This document shows positions 56,865 through 64,000 of a stretch of DNA of 64,000 nt, piece by piece; the stretch's first letter is position 1; every line of letters begins with the position of its first letter. A model generated the notes under the pieces. It did no database searches and had not been told where the DNA came from. It worked only from the letters and a program-made list of their open reading frames with translations. This DNA comes from Bog-473 sp963745665 (lineage in GTDB: Bacteria > Actinomycetota > Acidimicrobiia > Acidimicrobiales > RAAP-2). A program made the position numbers and the translations under genes. The DNA is taken from positions 496,001-560,000 of the forward strand of contig CAVUYE010000002.1 in the NCBI GenBank assembly GCA_963745665.1, given 5' to 3'.

Positions 56865-57727
56865 TGAGCGCCATCCTGCTCGACGGCCAGGCCGTCGCCG
56901 ACCGACTCAACGCCGAGGTGGCCGCGGGCGTGGCTCGACTGGCCACCCAAGGTATCCACGTGGGTCTCGGCACCATACTGGTGGGAGACGACGTGCCCAG
57001 CGAGCGCTACGTCGCCATGAAGCACGAGGACTGCACCACACTCGGCATGTACTCGGTCGGCGAGCACCTGCCGGCCACGGCCACCCAGGCCGAGGTGCTC
57101 GATGTCATCGCCCGCTTCAACGGCGACCCGAAGATCAGCGCCTTCCTCGTCCAGCTCCCGCTGCCGGACGGGCTCGACGAGACGCAGGCGCTGCTCGCCG
57201 TCGACCCCGCCAAGGACGTCGACGGGCTGCACCCGGTGAACCTCGGGCGCCTCGTGATCGGCACGCCGGGCCAGCTGCCCTGCACGCCGGCGGGCATCGT
57301 GGAGCTCCTCCACGCGTACGACGTCCCGGTCGAGGGCCGCCACGCCGTGATCATCGGGCGCGGCGTGACGATCGGCCGGCCGCTCGGCATGCTCCTGTCG
57401 CTGAAGCGCCCCGGCCTCAATGCCGCGGTGAGCATGGTGCACACCGGCGTACCCGCGGGCGAAATGGCGGCGATCGTGCGCACGGGGGACATCGTGGTGG
57501 CGGCGGCGGGCCGGCCGCACCTCCTCACCCCCGACATGGTCAAGCCCGGGGCCGCCGTGGTGTCGGCCGGCACGACCTTCGAGGGAAAGAAGCTCATTCC
57601 CGACGCCCACCCCGATGTGGCCGAGGTGGCGGGATGGATCACACCCCGCCTCGGCGGGGTCGGTCCCATGACCCGCGCCATGCTGTACCGCAACGCGCTG
57701 CGAGCTGCGGAGATGTCGGCGGAGTGA
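56864..57727 (+). CDS. folD: Methylenetetrahydrofolate dehydrogenase / cyclohydrolase
   Basis: Makes the 10-formyl-THF used by PurN and PurH. ATG 56864, 287 residues. Catalytic Lys in SERYVAMKHEDC, folate motif VQLPLPDGLD, DVDGLHPVNLGRL, and the nucleotide site GRGVTIGRPLGMLL (usually GRSxxVGxP). The operon with purNH is metabolically coherent. Confidence 0.96.
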   Translation: MSAILLDGQAVADRLNAEVAAGVARLATQGIHVGLGTILVGDDVPSERYVAMKHEDCTTLGMYSVGEHLPATATQAEVLDVIARFNGDPKISAFLVQLPLPDGLDETQALLAVDPAKDVDGLHPVNLGRLVIGTPGQLPCTPAGIVELLHAYDVPVEGRHAVIIGRGVTIGRPLGMLLSLKRPGLNAAVSMVHTGVPAGEMAAIVRTGDIVVAAAGRPHLLTPDMVKPGAAVVSAGTTFEGKKLIPDAHPDVAEVAGWITPRLGGVGPMTRAMLYRNALRAAEMSAE

Positions 57728-57788
57728 GATCGATACCCGGGCCACGTTCCCCTATCGTGGACCAGTCACGTACCGAGGGAGCAACCAG

Positions 57789-58187
57789 ATGAGCGAGCGG
57801 GAGTACTCGGAGCGCCCATGGGGCAATTACACGGTGCTCGATGACGACGCACCCGATCACAAGGTTAAGCGCCTCGTCGTGCATCCCGGCAAGCGCCTCA
57901 GCTACCAGCGCCATGCCAAGCGGGCCGAGCACTGGTTCATCGTGTCCGGCACGGCGACCGTAACGCTCGACGGCGCCGTGATGCAGGTACACGCCGGCGA
58001 GGCCGTCGACATCCCACTCGAGACCGCGCACCGCGTCGCGAACGAGGGAACCAGCGACGTCGTGCTCATTGAGGTGCAACGAGGGACGTACTTCGGCGAG
58101 GACGACATCGTGCGGCTCGAGGACGACTTCGGGCGTGTCGACGCAACGAAGGGGACGGGAGGCGGCGGGAAGGTCGCGTCGTCATGA
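57789..58187 (+). CDS. Cupin, mannose-6-phosphate isomerase type II-like
   Basis: 132 residues. RPWGNYTVLDDD at the start, then KRLVVHPGKRLSYQRHAKRA and EHWFIVSGTATVTLDG: metal-binding His residues of a single cupin barrel, as in the C-terminal part of bifunctional mannose-1-phosphate guanylyltransferases. GAGGGAGCAA precedes the ATG. It could isomerise mannose-6-phosphate; sitting between folD and metF its role is unclear. Overlaps metF by four bases. Confidence 0.85.
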   Translation: MSEREYSERPWGNYTVLDDDAPDHKVKRLVVHPGKRLSYQRHAKRAEHWFIVSGTATVTLDGAVMQVHAGEAVDIPLETAHRVANEGTSDVVLIEVQRGTYFGEDDIVRLEDDFGRVDATKGTGGGGKVASS

Positions 58188-59056
58188 CACGCATTGCGGA
58201 CCTGCTGGCGGCTGGTCCAACCTACTCCTTCGAATTCTTCCCGCCCAAGAACGAGAAGGAGCTGGCCACCCTCGCGCGCGCGATCAGCGAGCTGCAGCCG
58301 CTCGCGCCGTCGTTCGTGTCGGTGACCTACCGCGGCGGCGCCGAGTCACGCCAGCGCACCGTCGACCTCGTGTCGGGCATGCTGCACACGACGAACCTCA
58401 ACCCCATGGCCCACATCATCTGCGTGGCCCACACCCGCCTGGAGCTGGCCGACATCCTCGTGTCGCTGCGCAAGGCCGGGGTCGAGAACCTCATGGCCCT
58501 CGGCGGCGACCCGCCCGAGGACCCGGCCGCCGGTCCCGGCGAGCTGGCCTACGCGGCCGCGCTGGTCGATCTGGCCCGGGCCATCGGCGGGTTCTCCATC
58601 GGCGTGGCGGCCCACCCGGCCGGGCACCCCCGCTCGCCCGACCTGCCGAGCGACCGGGACTTCCTGGCGGCCAAGCTCGCGCTGGCCGACTTCGGGGTCA
58701 CCCAGTTCTTCTTCGAGGCGGCCGAGTACGAGGGCCTGATGGCCGACCTGCGCGAGCGGGGCGTCGAGACGCCGGTGCTGCCCGGCATCCTGCCCGTGAC
58801 CTCGCTCTCCACCATGGGGCGGTTGGGAGCCATGGGTGCGGCCGCGCCCGACTGGATGGAGGACCGCCTGCGCGCCGCCGACCAACGCGGCGGCGCCGAT
58901 GCGGTCCGCAAGGAGGGTGTGGAACTGGCCACCGAGCTCTGTTCCCACCTCCTCGATTCCGGCGTGCCGGGGCTGCACTTCTACACGTTCAACACCTCGA
59001 GCGCGACGCGGGAGATCTACGCCGCACTGGGACTGGGGCCGAGCGCCACCGCATAG
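58184..59056 (+). CDS. metF: Methylenetetrahydrofolate reductase
   Basis: Reduces methylene-THF to methyl-THF for methionine synthesis. 290 residues. YSFEFFPPKNEKEL with the catalytic Glu, VSVTYRGGAESR, LMALGGDPPE, and the C-terminal GVPGLHFYTFNTS. Completes a one-carbon group with folD. Confidence 0.95.
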   Translation: MTRIADLLAAGPTYSFEFFPPKNEKELATLARAISELQPLAPSFVSVTYRGGAESRQRTVDLVSGMLHTTNLNPMAHIICVAHTRLELADILVSLRKAGVENLMALGGDPPEDPAAGPGELAYAAALVDLARAIGGFSIGVAAHPAGHPRSPDLPSDRDFLAAKLALADFGVTQFFFEAAEYEGLMADLRERGVETPVLPGILPVTSLSTMGRLGAMGAAAPDWMEDRLRAADQRGGADAVRKEGVELATELCSHLLDSGVPGLHFYTFNTSSATREIYAALGLGPSATA

Positions 59057-59060
59057 CCTC

Positions 59061-59081
59061 ACGCCGAAGACCACACGGCGT
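59061..59081. terminator. Short bidirectional terminator between metF and the FtsX permease
   Basis: ACGCCG (59061-59066) and CGGCGT (59076-59081), 6-bp stem with a 9-nt loop, in the 25-nt space between two convergent genes. Confidence 0.45.
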
Positions 59082-61495
59082 TCAGTCGAGCGGTCGGAGG
59101 AGATCAGCCGGCTTCGATCGCGTCGCTACCAAGGCCGGCGCGATCGCGATGACGTTGGCGCCCACGAGGACTCCTACCGTGATCGCGGCGGTCAGCAGCA
59201 ACGGCACGACGGCGATGGGGACCACGCCCAGGTTGTTGGCGAAGGTGTTCCACACCGCCCGGCCGACGACCAGTCCCAGCGGGACGCCGATGACGACGCC
59301 GACGAGAGCCAACGTCGTGGCCTGCCAGGCCACAGACGACACCACCTGGCTGATTGACGAAGCCCAGGACCTTCAACAGCCCGACCTCTCGCCGGCGCCG
59401 AGAGACGCTCACCACCAGCAGGTGCGCCAGCGTGGCCGCGCCGAACACGGCCAGCATGGCCCCGAAGATGAGCGGGAAGTCGACCGCCTCGCCGAAGTTG
59501 ACCAGGGAAGACGGAGCGAGGGGAAACGAAACGATCGAAGGGTACGCCGCCAGGTAGCGGTCCAGCGCCGCCCTCCCACGCGGGCCCGGCACGAAGCTCG
59601 CCCTGACCCCACCGCCACCGATGTTGGACACCTTCTGCGTGCAGAGGGCGAGCTGGGGACCCGGAGGGCAGGCGACGTGGACGAGGCCGGCCGTCGTCGT
59701 CAAGGCCCCGCTGCCGAGGCTCACGAACCCCCCGAACTGCGGAAACGAGATCTGGGAGACGACCCGGTACGGCTCGGTGCGGAGCGCACCCGAATGCGTG
59801 GTGAACGTGATGTCCACGACCGACCCGATGTGCGCTCCGACCTGGTGCATGGTCGAGACGCCGAGCCCGATCTGGTCGTCGCCGACCGGAAGCGTCCCGG
59901 CCACCGTCGAGAAGAGGAGGGGCCCTTTGACGGACGTCCCGGCAATGCCACCGACGATCTTCCCGTTGATCGTGTAGTCCCCCGCGCCGACTCCCTCGGT
60001 GACGGCGGTGACGGCGGGGTTGTGCTCCAGGCTGCTGAGCAGGGCGGTGTTCGCCGGGTTGAAGCTGAGCTGCTCCGGGTCTCCATACAGCCGGGGCGTC
60101 GCCGTCAAGTGAGTCAGGCTGGCGCCGAAGACCCCCGTCGCGCACAACGCGATGACCGCGAGCACCATGCCCAGCAGCGCCGAGCCCAGGGGAACGGAAG
60201 ACCCGCCGGAGCGGCGCTCCAGGGCATTGCGGATGCCGATCACCGCGGTGGTTGGCGCGCCCAGGGTGACCAGGTTCCTCACCACCGTCGACGGGCGGGA
60301 CGGGGCCCGCTCGTCCATCCGCCGCGTGCGCGCAGCCCGCAACGCCGGCCAGATGCCGAGCGCCAGCACGACCACCACGGTGGCCAGCGCTCCGAGCAGA
60401 AGCACGAACGAGTCGAATGCCATTCCGGTGGAGTCCTCGGCCAACCGGGCCTCGCCGAGGGGCGCGATGGGGGACAACAACGTGGCGATCACCACCGCGC
60501 CCACGGCACCGGCCAGGCCCACCACCAGGTTCCGTGCCATGTCGAGAGCGAAGAGCTCCCGGCCAGACATGCCGACGGCGATCAGGGTCGGATGGTCCTC
60601 GCTCTCGACATCGCTCTGGCGGGCCAGCGCCTGGCCCACCACCGCCAGCCCGACGAGCGCCGCGAGCGCGGCCAAGACCCACCACCCGACGGCCTGTGGG
60701 TGGATCGACCCCTGGATCGTGGCGGCGATTCCATCCTCGCTCGAGGCGCCGACATTGCCCACCCCCAGGTTCAGTTCGTCGACGTGTTGGTCGAACGGGG
60801 CAATACCGGCCGCACCGTGGCGCAGGCGGACGAAGTACTCGTAGTCCACCGCCGTGTGCCGGAGGACCGAACGCGCAAACCCCGGACCGGCGTACAGCAG
60901 GTAGACGGGGGTGCCCCCGGACGGGAACTCGACCTCGGTGGCTTCGATCCCGACAACCTGCAGCGCGAGGCGCGGACCGTGCGGGGGAACGTACCCCGTA
61001 TTGGGGTTGTTGTAATCGGCGGCCTGCGATGGTGCTTCGAAGGGGACGTGGATCACGGTTCCCACGTGCACCCCATCCTGTTGCAACGTGGACGATGCGA
61101 GCACCTGGTCGGGCTTCGACGGGTCGGGCAACTGTCCGGAGACGAGATTGAAGGGCGCCGTCCCCCGGCCCGATACGACTGCCACGCCGAAGTCGTTGCC
61201 GTTGATCTGCTGTGCGCAGTCACAGGTCGGATTCCCCGCGTCGGGGAGGATCGAGTTCCGTGACCGAAGCGACCCCGTGCAGATGGGCGACCGCCGGCAC
61301 CGGGTTGGTGGCGTAGACGATGTTGTCGAACCCGTGGGCCGCCACGAAGCTCGGGAACGCGTTCTCCGTCCGCCGGCCCGCGGCCGCGGCGGCCAGCACG
61401 ATGCCGGCGACGATGCTGATCAAGAGGGCGATGGCCAGCCACGACCGCCAGTGGCGGCGTAACCCGGCTTGGAACACCAGCCTGACTGCTCCCAC
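59082..61495 (-). CDS. FtsX-type ABC transporter permease (two +1 shifts)
   Basis: 803 residues after correction. Start at 61495 (MGAVRLVFQAGLRRHWRSWL) with one N-terminal membrane helix, a large extracellular domain, four central helices around residues 330-480, a second extracellular domain and three C-terminal helices: the duplicated FtsX/MacB-like layout. At 61243-61246 a run of four bases has one too many (after VTELDPP; the next frame continues DAGNPTCDCAQQINGNDFGV). At 59348-59350 another extra base follows LKVLGFVNQ; the next frame gives QVVSSVAWQATTLALVG. No ABC ATPase gene lies beside it. Confidence 0.85.
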
Positions 61496-61650
61496 AGCAC
61501 GCTCCTTCCCTCACCCTCAGCTTGACCCGCCCAACCGGGGTGACCAAGGTGGCCACCCCGCGGAGCCATCTCGTGGTGGCCCTGCGAGGCCTTCGTGATG
61601 GCACCACCCGGCAACCCGCAACCCGCCAACCCAAATCAGGGCGTGTCGAT

Positions 61651-61680
61651 AGTGGGTAGTAGTGGGTAAAGTAGTGGGTA
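61651..61680 (+). promoter_or_regulatory. Promoter with three operator-like repeats
   Basis: AGTGGGTA occurs at 61651-61658, 61661-61668 and 61673-61680, the last ending on the A of the start codon. A -10 hexamer TAAAGT (61667-61672) lies between repeats, seven bases before ATG 61680, with TGTCGA (61644-61649) as possible -35 at 17 nt. Repeats overlapping the promoter and the start suggest autorepression. Confidence 0.6.
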
Positions 61681-62194
61681 TGACGTACGTGGTCGCCCGT
61701 CCCAAGGGCCGTTTCGAGATCCGGGAGTCGGTCCACACCCCCAAGGGCCCGCGGGCCCGCTCCCTGGCCAATTTCACGCAGCTGACCGACGAGGTGCTGG
61801 CCCGGCCGGCCAGACGAGCCTCCCGTCCCTTCGACGCCGAGTGCGGTGCGGCCGCCGCCCGGGCCGCCCGGTCGGCCGCCGACCGGCCCGCGAGGCGGGA
61901 TCGGCCGCGGGAGTTGCCCTGAAACAGACGCCCCGCCACCAACGCCCCGAGACGCGGCAGTTCGTCGAGGCCTCCCGCCGGATGGCCCGATCACTCGAAC
62001 GTGTCCCCCCGTTCACCTCCCGCCGGGATCCCGGCGATGTTCTCATCGACCTTCTCGGTTTCGTGGCCAGGGTAAAGCCATTCGGACCGGCCCGTGCCCC
62101 GGAGCCGCTGCGGTTTTCCGCCGCTCGCCCGTCTCCGGGCGGAACGGATCGGCGAGGACGGGTCATCAGTGAGCAGCACCGGGGAGCTCAATGA
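61680..62194 (+). CDS. First gene of a toxin-antitoxin-like pair (frame disturbed)
   Basis: ATG 61680 reads MTYVVARPKGRFEIRESVHT and continues to a stop at 61922. The product-like sequence then resumes in another frame: ETRQFVEASRRMARSLERVP, then RDPGDVLIDLLGFVARVKPF and PEPLRFS, ending about 62170-62194 against the next gene. The shift between 61850 and 61920 is either one missing base or two extra ones, so this gene is less clear than the others. I recognise no domain. The basic, helix-rich composition and repeat-bearing promoter suggest a small regulator or antitoxin; that is inference. Confidence 0.5.
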
Positions 62195-62756
62195 CCTGGC
62201 CCCCAAGATCGTCGCACTGCACGAGATGCTCGATTCCGCCGGCGTGCCGCACCAGTTCGGGGGGGCCATCGCCCTCGCCTGGTACCGCAACCCACGGGCG
62301 ACCACCGACATCGACGTCAACCTGACGTTGCCCCCCGCGGCCGCCGAGCCCATCCTCGGGTTGCTCGACGGGCTCGGCGTCAATGTGACTCCCGAAGATC
62401 GGTCCGCCATCGCCCGCGACGGGCAGGCGAGGCTCGACTGGGACGGCTCCTACCTCGACGTGTTCTTCGCCACCATCGACCTCCACCTCGAGATGGCCGA
62501 GTTCGCCCGCCTGGTCCGCTTCGGCCCGGTCGACATCTCGATCCTCGCCCCCGAGCACCTGATCGTCTGCAAGGCCATCTTCGGCCGCCCCAAGGACTGG
62601 CTCGACATCGCTGAGATGCTCCGGTGGGGCACCGAGGTCGACGCCGTCGGGACGCTCTTCTGGGTCGGTGACATCCTCGGTTTGGAGGCGGAGGCGTACG
62701 CCCGCCTCGCCGGCCTCTTGGGGGAAGGGGCGGCGGCCAGCCTCACAGAGCCCTGA
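62169..62756 (+). CDS. Pol-beta-type nucleotidyltransferase, MNT/AbiEii-like
   Basis: 195 residues from GTG 62169, overlapping the end of the preceding gene. Signature Gly-Gly at 31-32, then Asp47-x-Asp49 in TTDIDVNL, and a third acidic residue in YLDVFFATIDLHLE: the catalytic triad of the Pol-beta nucleotidyltransferase superfamily looks complete. LAPEHLIVCKAIFGRPKDWLDI resembles DUF6036 and AbiEii-type proteins. Such proteins act as toxins or antitoxins in two-gene modules, or as antibiotic-modifying enzymes. Confidence 0.75.
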   Translation: MSSTGELNDLAPKIVALHEMLDSAGVPHQFGGAIALAWYRNPRATTDIDVNLTLPPAAAEPILGLLDGLGVNVTPEDRSAIARDGQARLDWDGSYLDVFFATIDLHLEMAEFARLVRFGPVDISILAPEHLIVCKAIFGRPKDWLDIAEMLRWGTEVDAVGTLFWVGDILGLEAEAYARLAGLLGEGAAASLTEP

Positions 62757-62789
62757 CCACGTCAATTAGGACGTCGCCGCGGCGGCCCA

Positions 62790-62795
62790 TAGCAT
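62790..62795 (+). promoter_or_regulatory. -10 element of icd, leaderless type
   Basis: TAGCAT with seven bases to ATG 62803; no ribosome-binding site between. Suggests a leaderless icd mRNA. Confidence 0.5.
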
Positions 62796-62802
62796 CCGGT
62801 CC

Positions 62803-63999
62803 ATGGCAGATCTCATACGCATGGGCGACGACGGCACACTCCAGGTCCCCGACGAGCCCATCATTCCCTTCATCGAGGGCGACGGCACGGGGATCGACAT
62901 CTGGCCCGCCGCCAAGCTGGTCCTCGATGCCGCCGCCGCCAAGCACGGCCACAAGGTCGCGTGGAAGGAAGTGCTGGCCGGCCAGAAGGCGTTCGACGAG
63001 GCGGGGAGCTGGCTGCCCGACGAGACCGTCGACACCTTCCGCTCGCACCTCATCGGGATCAAGGGCCCGCTCACCACGCCGGTCGGCGGCGGCATCCGCT
63101 CGCTCAACGTGGCGCTGCGCCAGATCCTCGACCTCTACGTCTGCCTGCGGCCGGTGCGCTGGTTCACCGGGGTGCCGTCGCCCGTGGTCCACCCCGAGCT
63201 GGTCGACATGGTCATCTTCCGTGAGAACACCGAGGACGTCTACGCCGGCTACGAGGTGCAGTCGGGCACCCCTGAGGCCGAGAAGCTCGCCACGTACCTG
63301 CGTGACGAGATGGGCTGGCCCATCAGGGAGCTCTCGGGCATCGGCATCAAGCCGATCTCGCCCATGGGGTCGAAGCGTCTCATCCGCGCCGCCATTCAGT
63401 ACGCGCTCGACCACAAGCGCGAGTCCGTCACGATGGTGCACAAGGGCAACATCCAGAAGTTCACCGAGGGTGCCTTCCGCGAGTGGGGCTACGACCTCGT
63501 GCGCGAGGAGTTCTCCGACGTGGCCGTCGGCTGGGACGACTGCGACGGGAAGCCGGGGGACAAGCTGCTCGTCAAGGACACCATCGCCGACATCACGTTG
63601 CAGCAGGTGCTGACCCGTCCGTCGGACTTCGACGTGATCGCCACGACGAACCTCAACGGTGACTACCTCTCCGACGCCCTGGCCGCCCAGGTCGGTGGCA
63701 TCGGCATCGCCCCCGGGGCCAACATCAACTACGTGAGCGGCCATGGCATCTTCGAAGCCACCCACGGCACGGCGCCCAAATACGCCGGGCAGGACAAGGT
63801 CAACCCCGGCTCGTTGCTGCTCTCGGGCGTGCTCATGTACGAGCACCTCGGCTGGAACAACGCGGCGTCGGACATCGTGCACGCGCTCGAGGCCACCATC
63901 GCCGACAAGGTCGTGACCTACGACTTCGCCCGCCTGATGGAGGGCGCCACCGAGGTGAAGTGCTCCGAGTTCGCCTCGGCCATCGTCGACCGGCTGTAG
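62803..63999 (+). CDS. icd: Isocitrate dehydrogenase, NADP-dependent, homodimeric type I
   Basis: TCA-cycle oxidative decarboxylation of isocitrate. 398 residues, close to the E. coli enzyme. Substrate loop GGGIRSLNVALRQ (phosphorylatable Ser in E. coli), YVCLRPVRWFTGVPSPV, FRENTEDVYAGYE, and the NADP-specific KYAGQDKVNPGS in which Lys, Tyr and Val match the NADP determinants. Complete, ending one base before the window end. Many Actinobacteria use the monomeric IDH instead, so this form is of some taxonomic interest. Confidence 0.97.
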   Translation: MADLIRMGDDGTLQVPDEPIIPFIEGDGTGIDIWPAAKLVLDAAAAKHGHKVAWKEVLAGQKAFDEAGSWLPDETVDTFRSHLIGIKGPLTTPVGGGIRSLNVALRQILDLYVCLRPVRWFTGVPSPVVHPELVDMVIFRENTEDVYAGYEVQSGTPEAEKLATYLRDEMGWPIRELSGIGIKPISPMGSKRLIRAAIQYALDHKRESVTMVHKGNIQKFTEGAFREWGYDLVREEFSDVAVGWDDCDGKPGDKLLVKDTIADITLQQVLTRPSDFDVIATTNLNGDYLSDALAAQVGGIGIAPGANINYVSGHGIFEATHGTAPKYAGQDKVNPGSLLLSGVLMYEHLGWNNAASDIVHALEATIADKVVTYDFARLMEGATEVKCSEFASAIVDRL

Positions 64000-64000
64000 G

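Noticed and set aside
58069..61263. A 1064-codon open frame on the plus strand across metF and the FtsX gene
   Set aside because: Arg/Gly/Pro-rich shadow sequence; the minus strand encodes a coherent membrane protein and metF explains the rest.
61548..61570. Palindrome-like GGTGGCCACC near the start of the FtsX gene as an operator
   Set aside because: Short GC palindromes are common by chance here and the position relative to any promoter is not convincing.

Overview
The window is one contiguous piece of a high-GC actinobacterial chromosome. Evidence: strong G/C bias at third codon positions, frequent GTG starts, -10 hexamers of the TANNNT type placed 6-9 nt before start codons, a HrcA/CIRCE-controlled groES-groEL pair, a GuaB3-type IMP dehydrogenase paralogue beside guaA, and the chain S10/spc/alpha ribosomal operons -> rplM-rpsI -> glmM-glmS-acpS-nnr-alr-tsaE-tsaB-rimI -> groESL. 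Acidimicrobiia is my best guess for the class, but that is inference. I see no rRNA, tRNA, CRISPR, phage or insertion sequence.

Layout: 1-1780 branched-chain amino-acid permease (LivH-LivM fusion, 5' end cut by the window). 1818-6550 str operon (rpsL, rpsG, fusA, tuf) running into rpsJ. 6823-16943 S10/spc ribosomal protein genes (L3 to L15), separated from rpsJ by a 272-nt structured leader. 16981-23877 secY, adk, map, infA, rpmJ, rpsM, rpsK, rpsD, rpoA, rplQ, truA. 23921-31175 rplM, rpsI, then cell-wall precursor and repair genes (glmM, glmS, acpS, nnr, alr). 31168-33527 type-4 uracil-DNA glycosylase and the tsaE-tsaB-rimI part of the t6A cluster. 33629-39493 an accessory block (aldo/keto reductase; a minus-strand alpha-glucosidase, glycosyltransferase and methyltransferase; a membrane-anchored exported protein). 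39654-41840 groES-groEL. 42112-44769 small-molecule enzymes (methyltransferase, CoA-type Nudix hydrolase, hydratase) and a tiny glycine-rich membrane protein. 44993-50218 guaB3, guaA, pcrA. 50254-52826 a lone B12-binding domain and sucC-sucD. 52853-54390 two membrane proteins, one a K+ channel. 54604-59056 purN-purH-folD-cupin-metF, a purine/one-carbon run. 59082-61495 an orphan FtsX-type permease. 61651-62756 a two-gene, toxin-antitoxin-like locus with a repeat-bearing promoter. 62790-63999 icd.

The most striking feature is that 14 genes, most of them essential, are each broken by one or two single-base shifts. All 17 placed shifts have the same sign (one extra base on the sense strand), and removing the extra base always restores a family-typical protein. 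Ten of the 17 fall between 7.4 and 16.5 kb in ribosomal protein genes, while 17-30 kb and 39-59 kb have no placed case. Most sites lengthen a G or C run, so insertion errors in the assembly are the default explanation. Widespread +1 recoding is the alternative and is easy to test against raw reads or proteomics. Second in interest are the low-complexity, mostly acidic extensions on L4, L22, S3, L29 and S17, the CTG start of infA, the split and structured rpsJ-rplC junction, and the nucleotidyltransferase pair at 61.7-62.8 kb.
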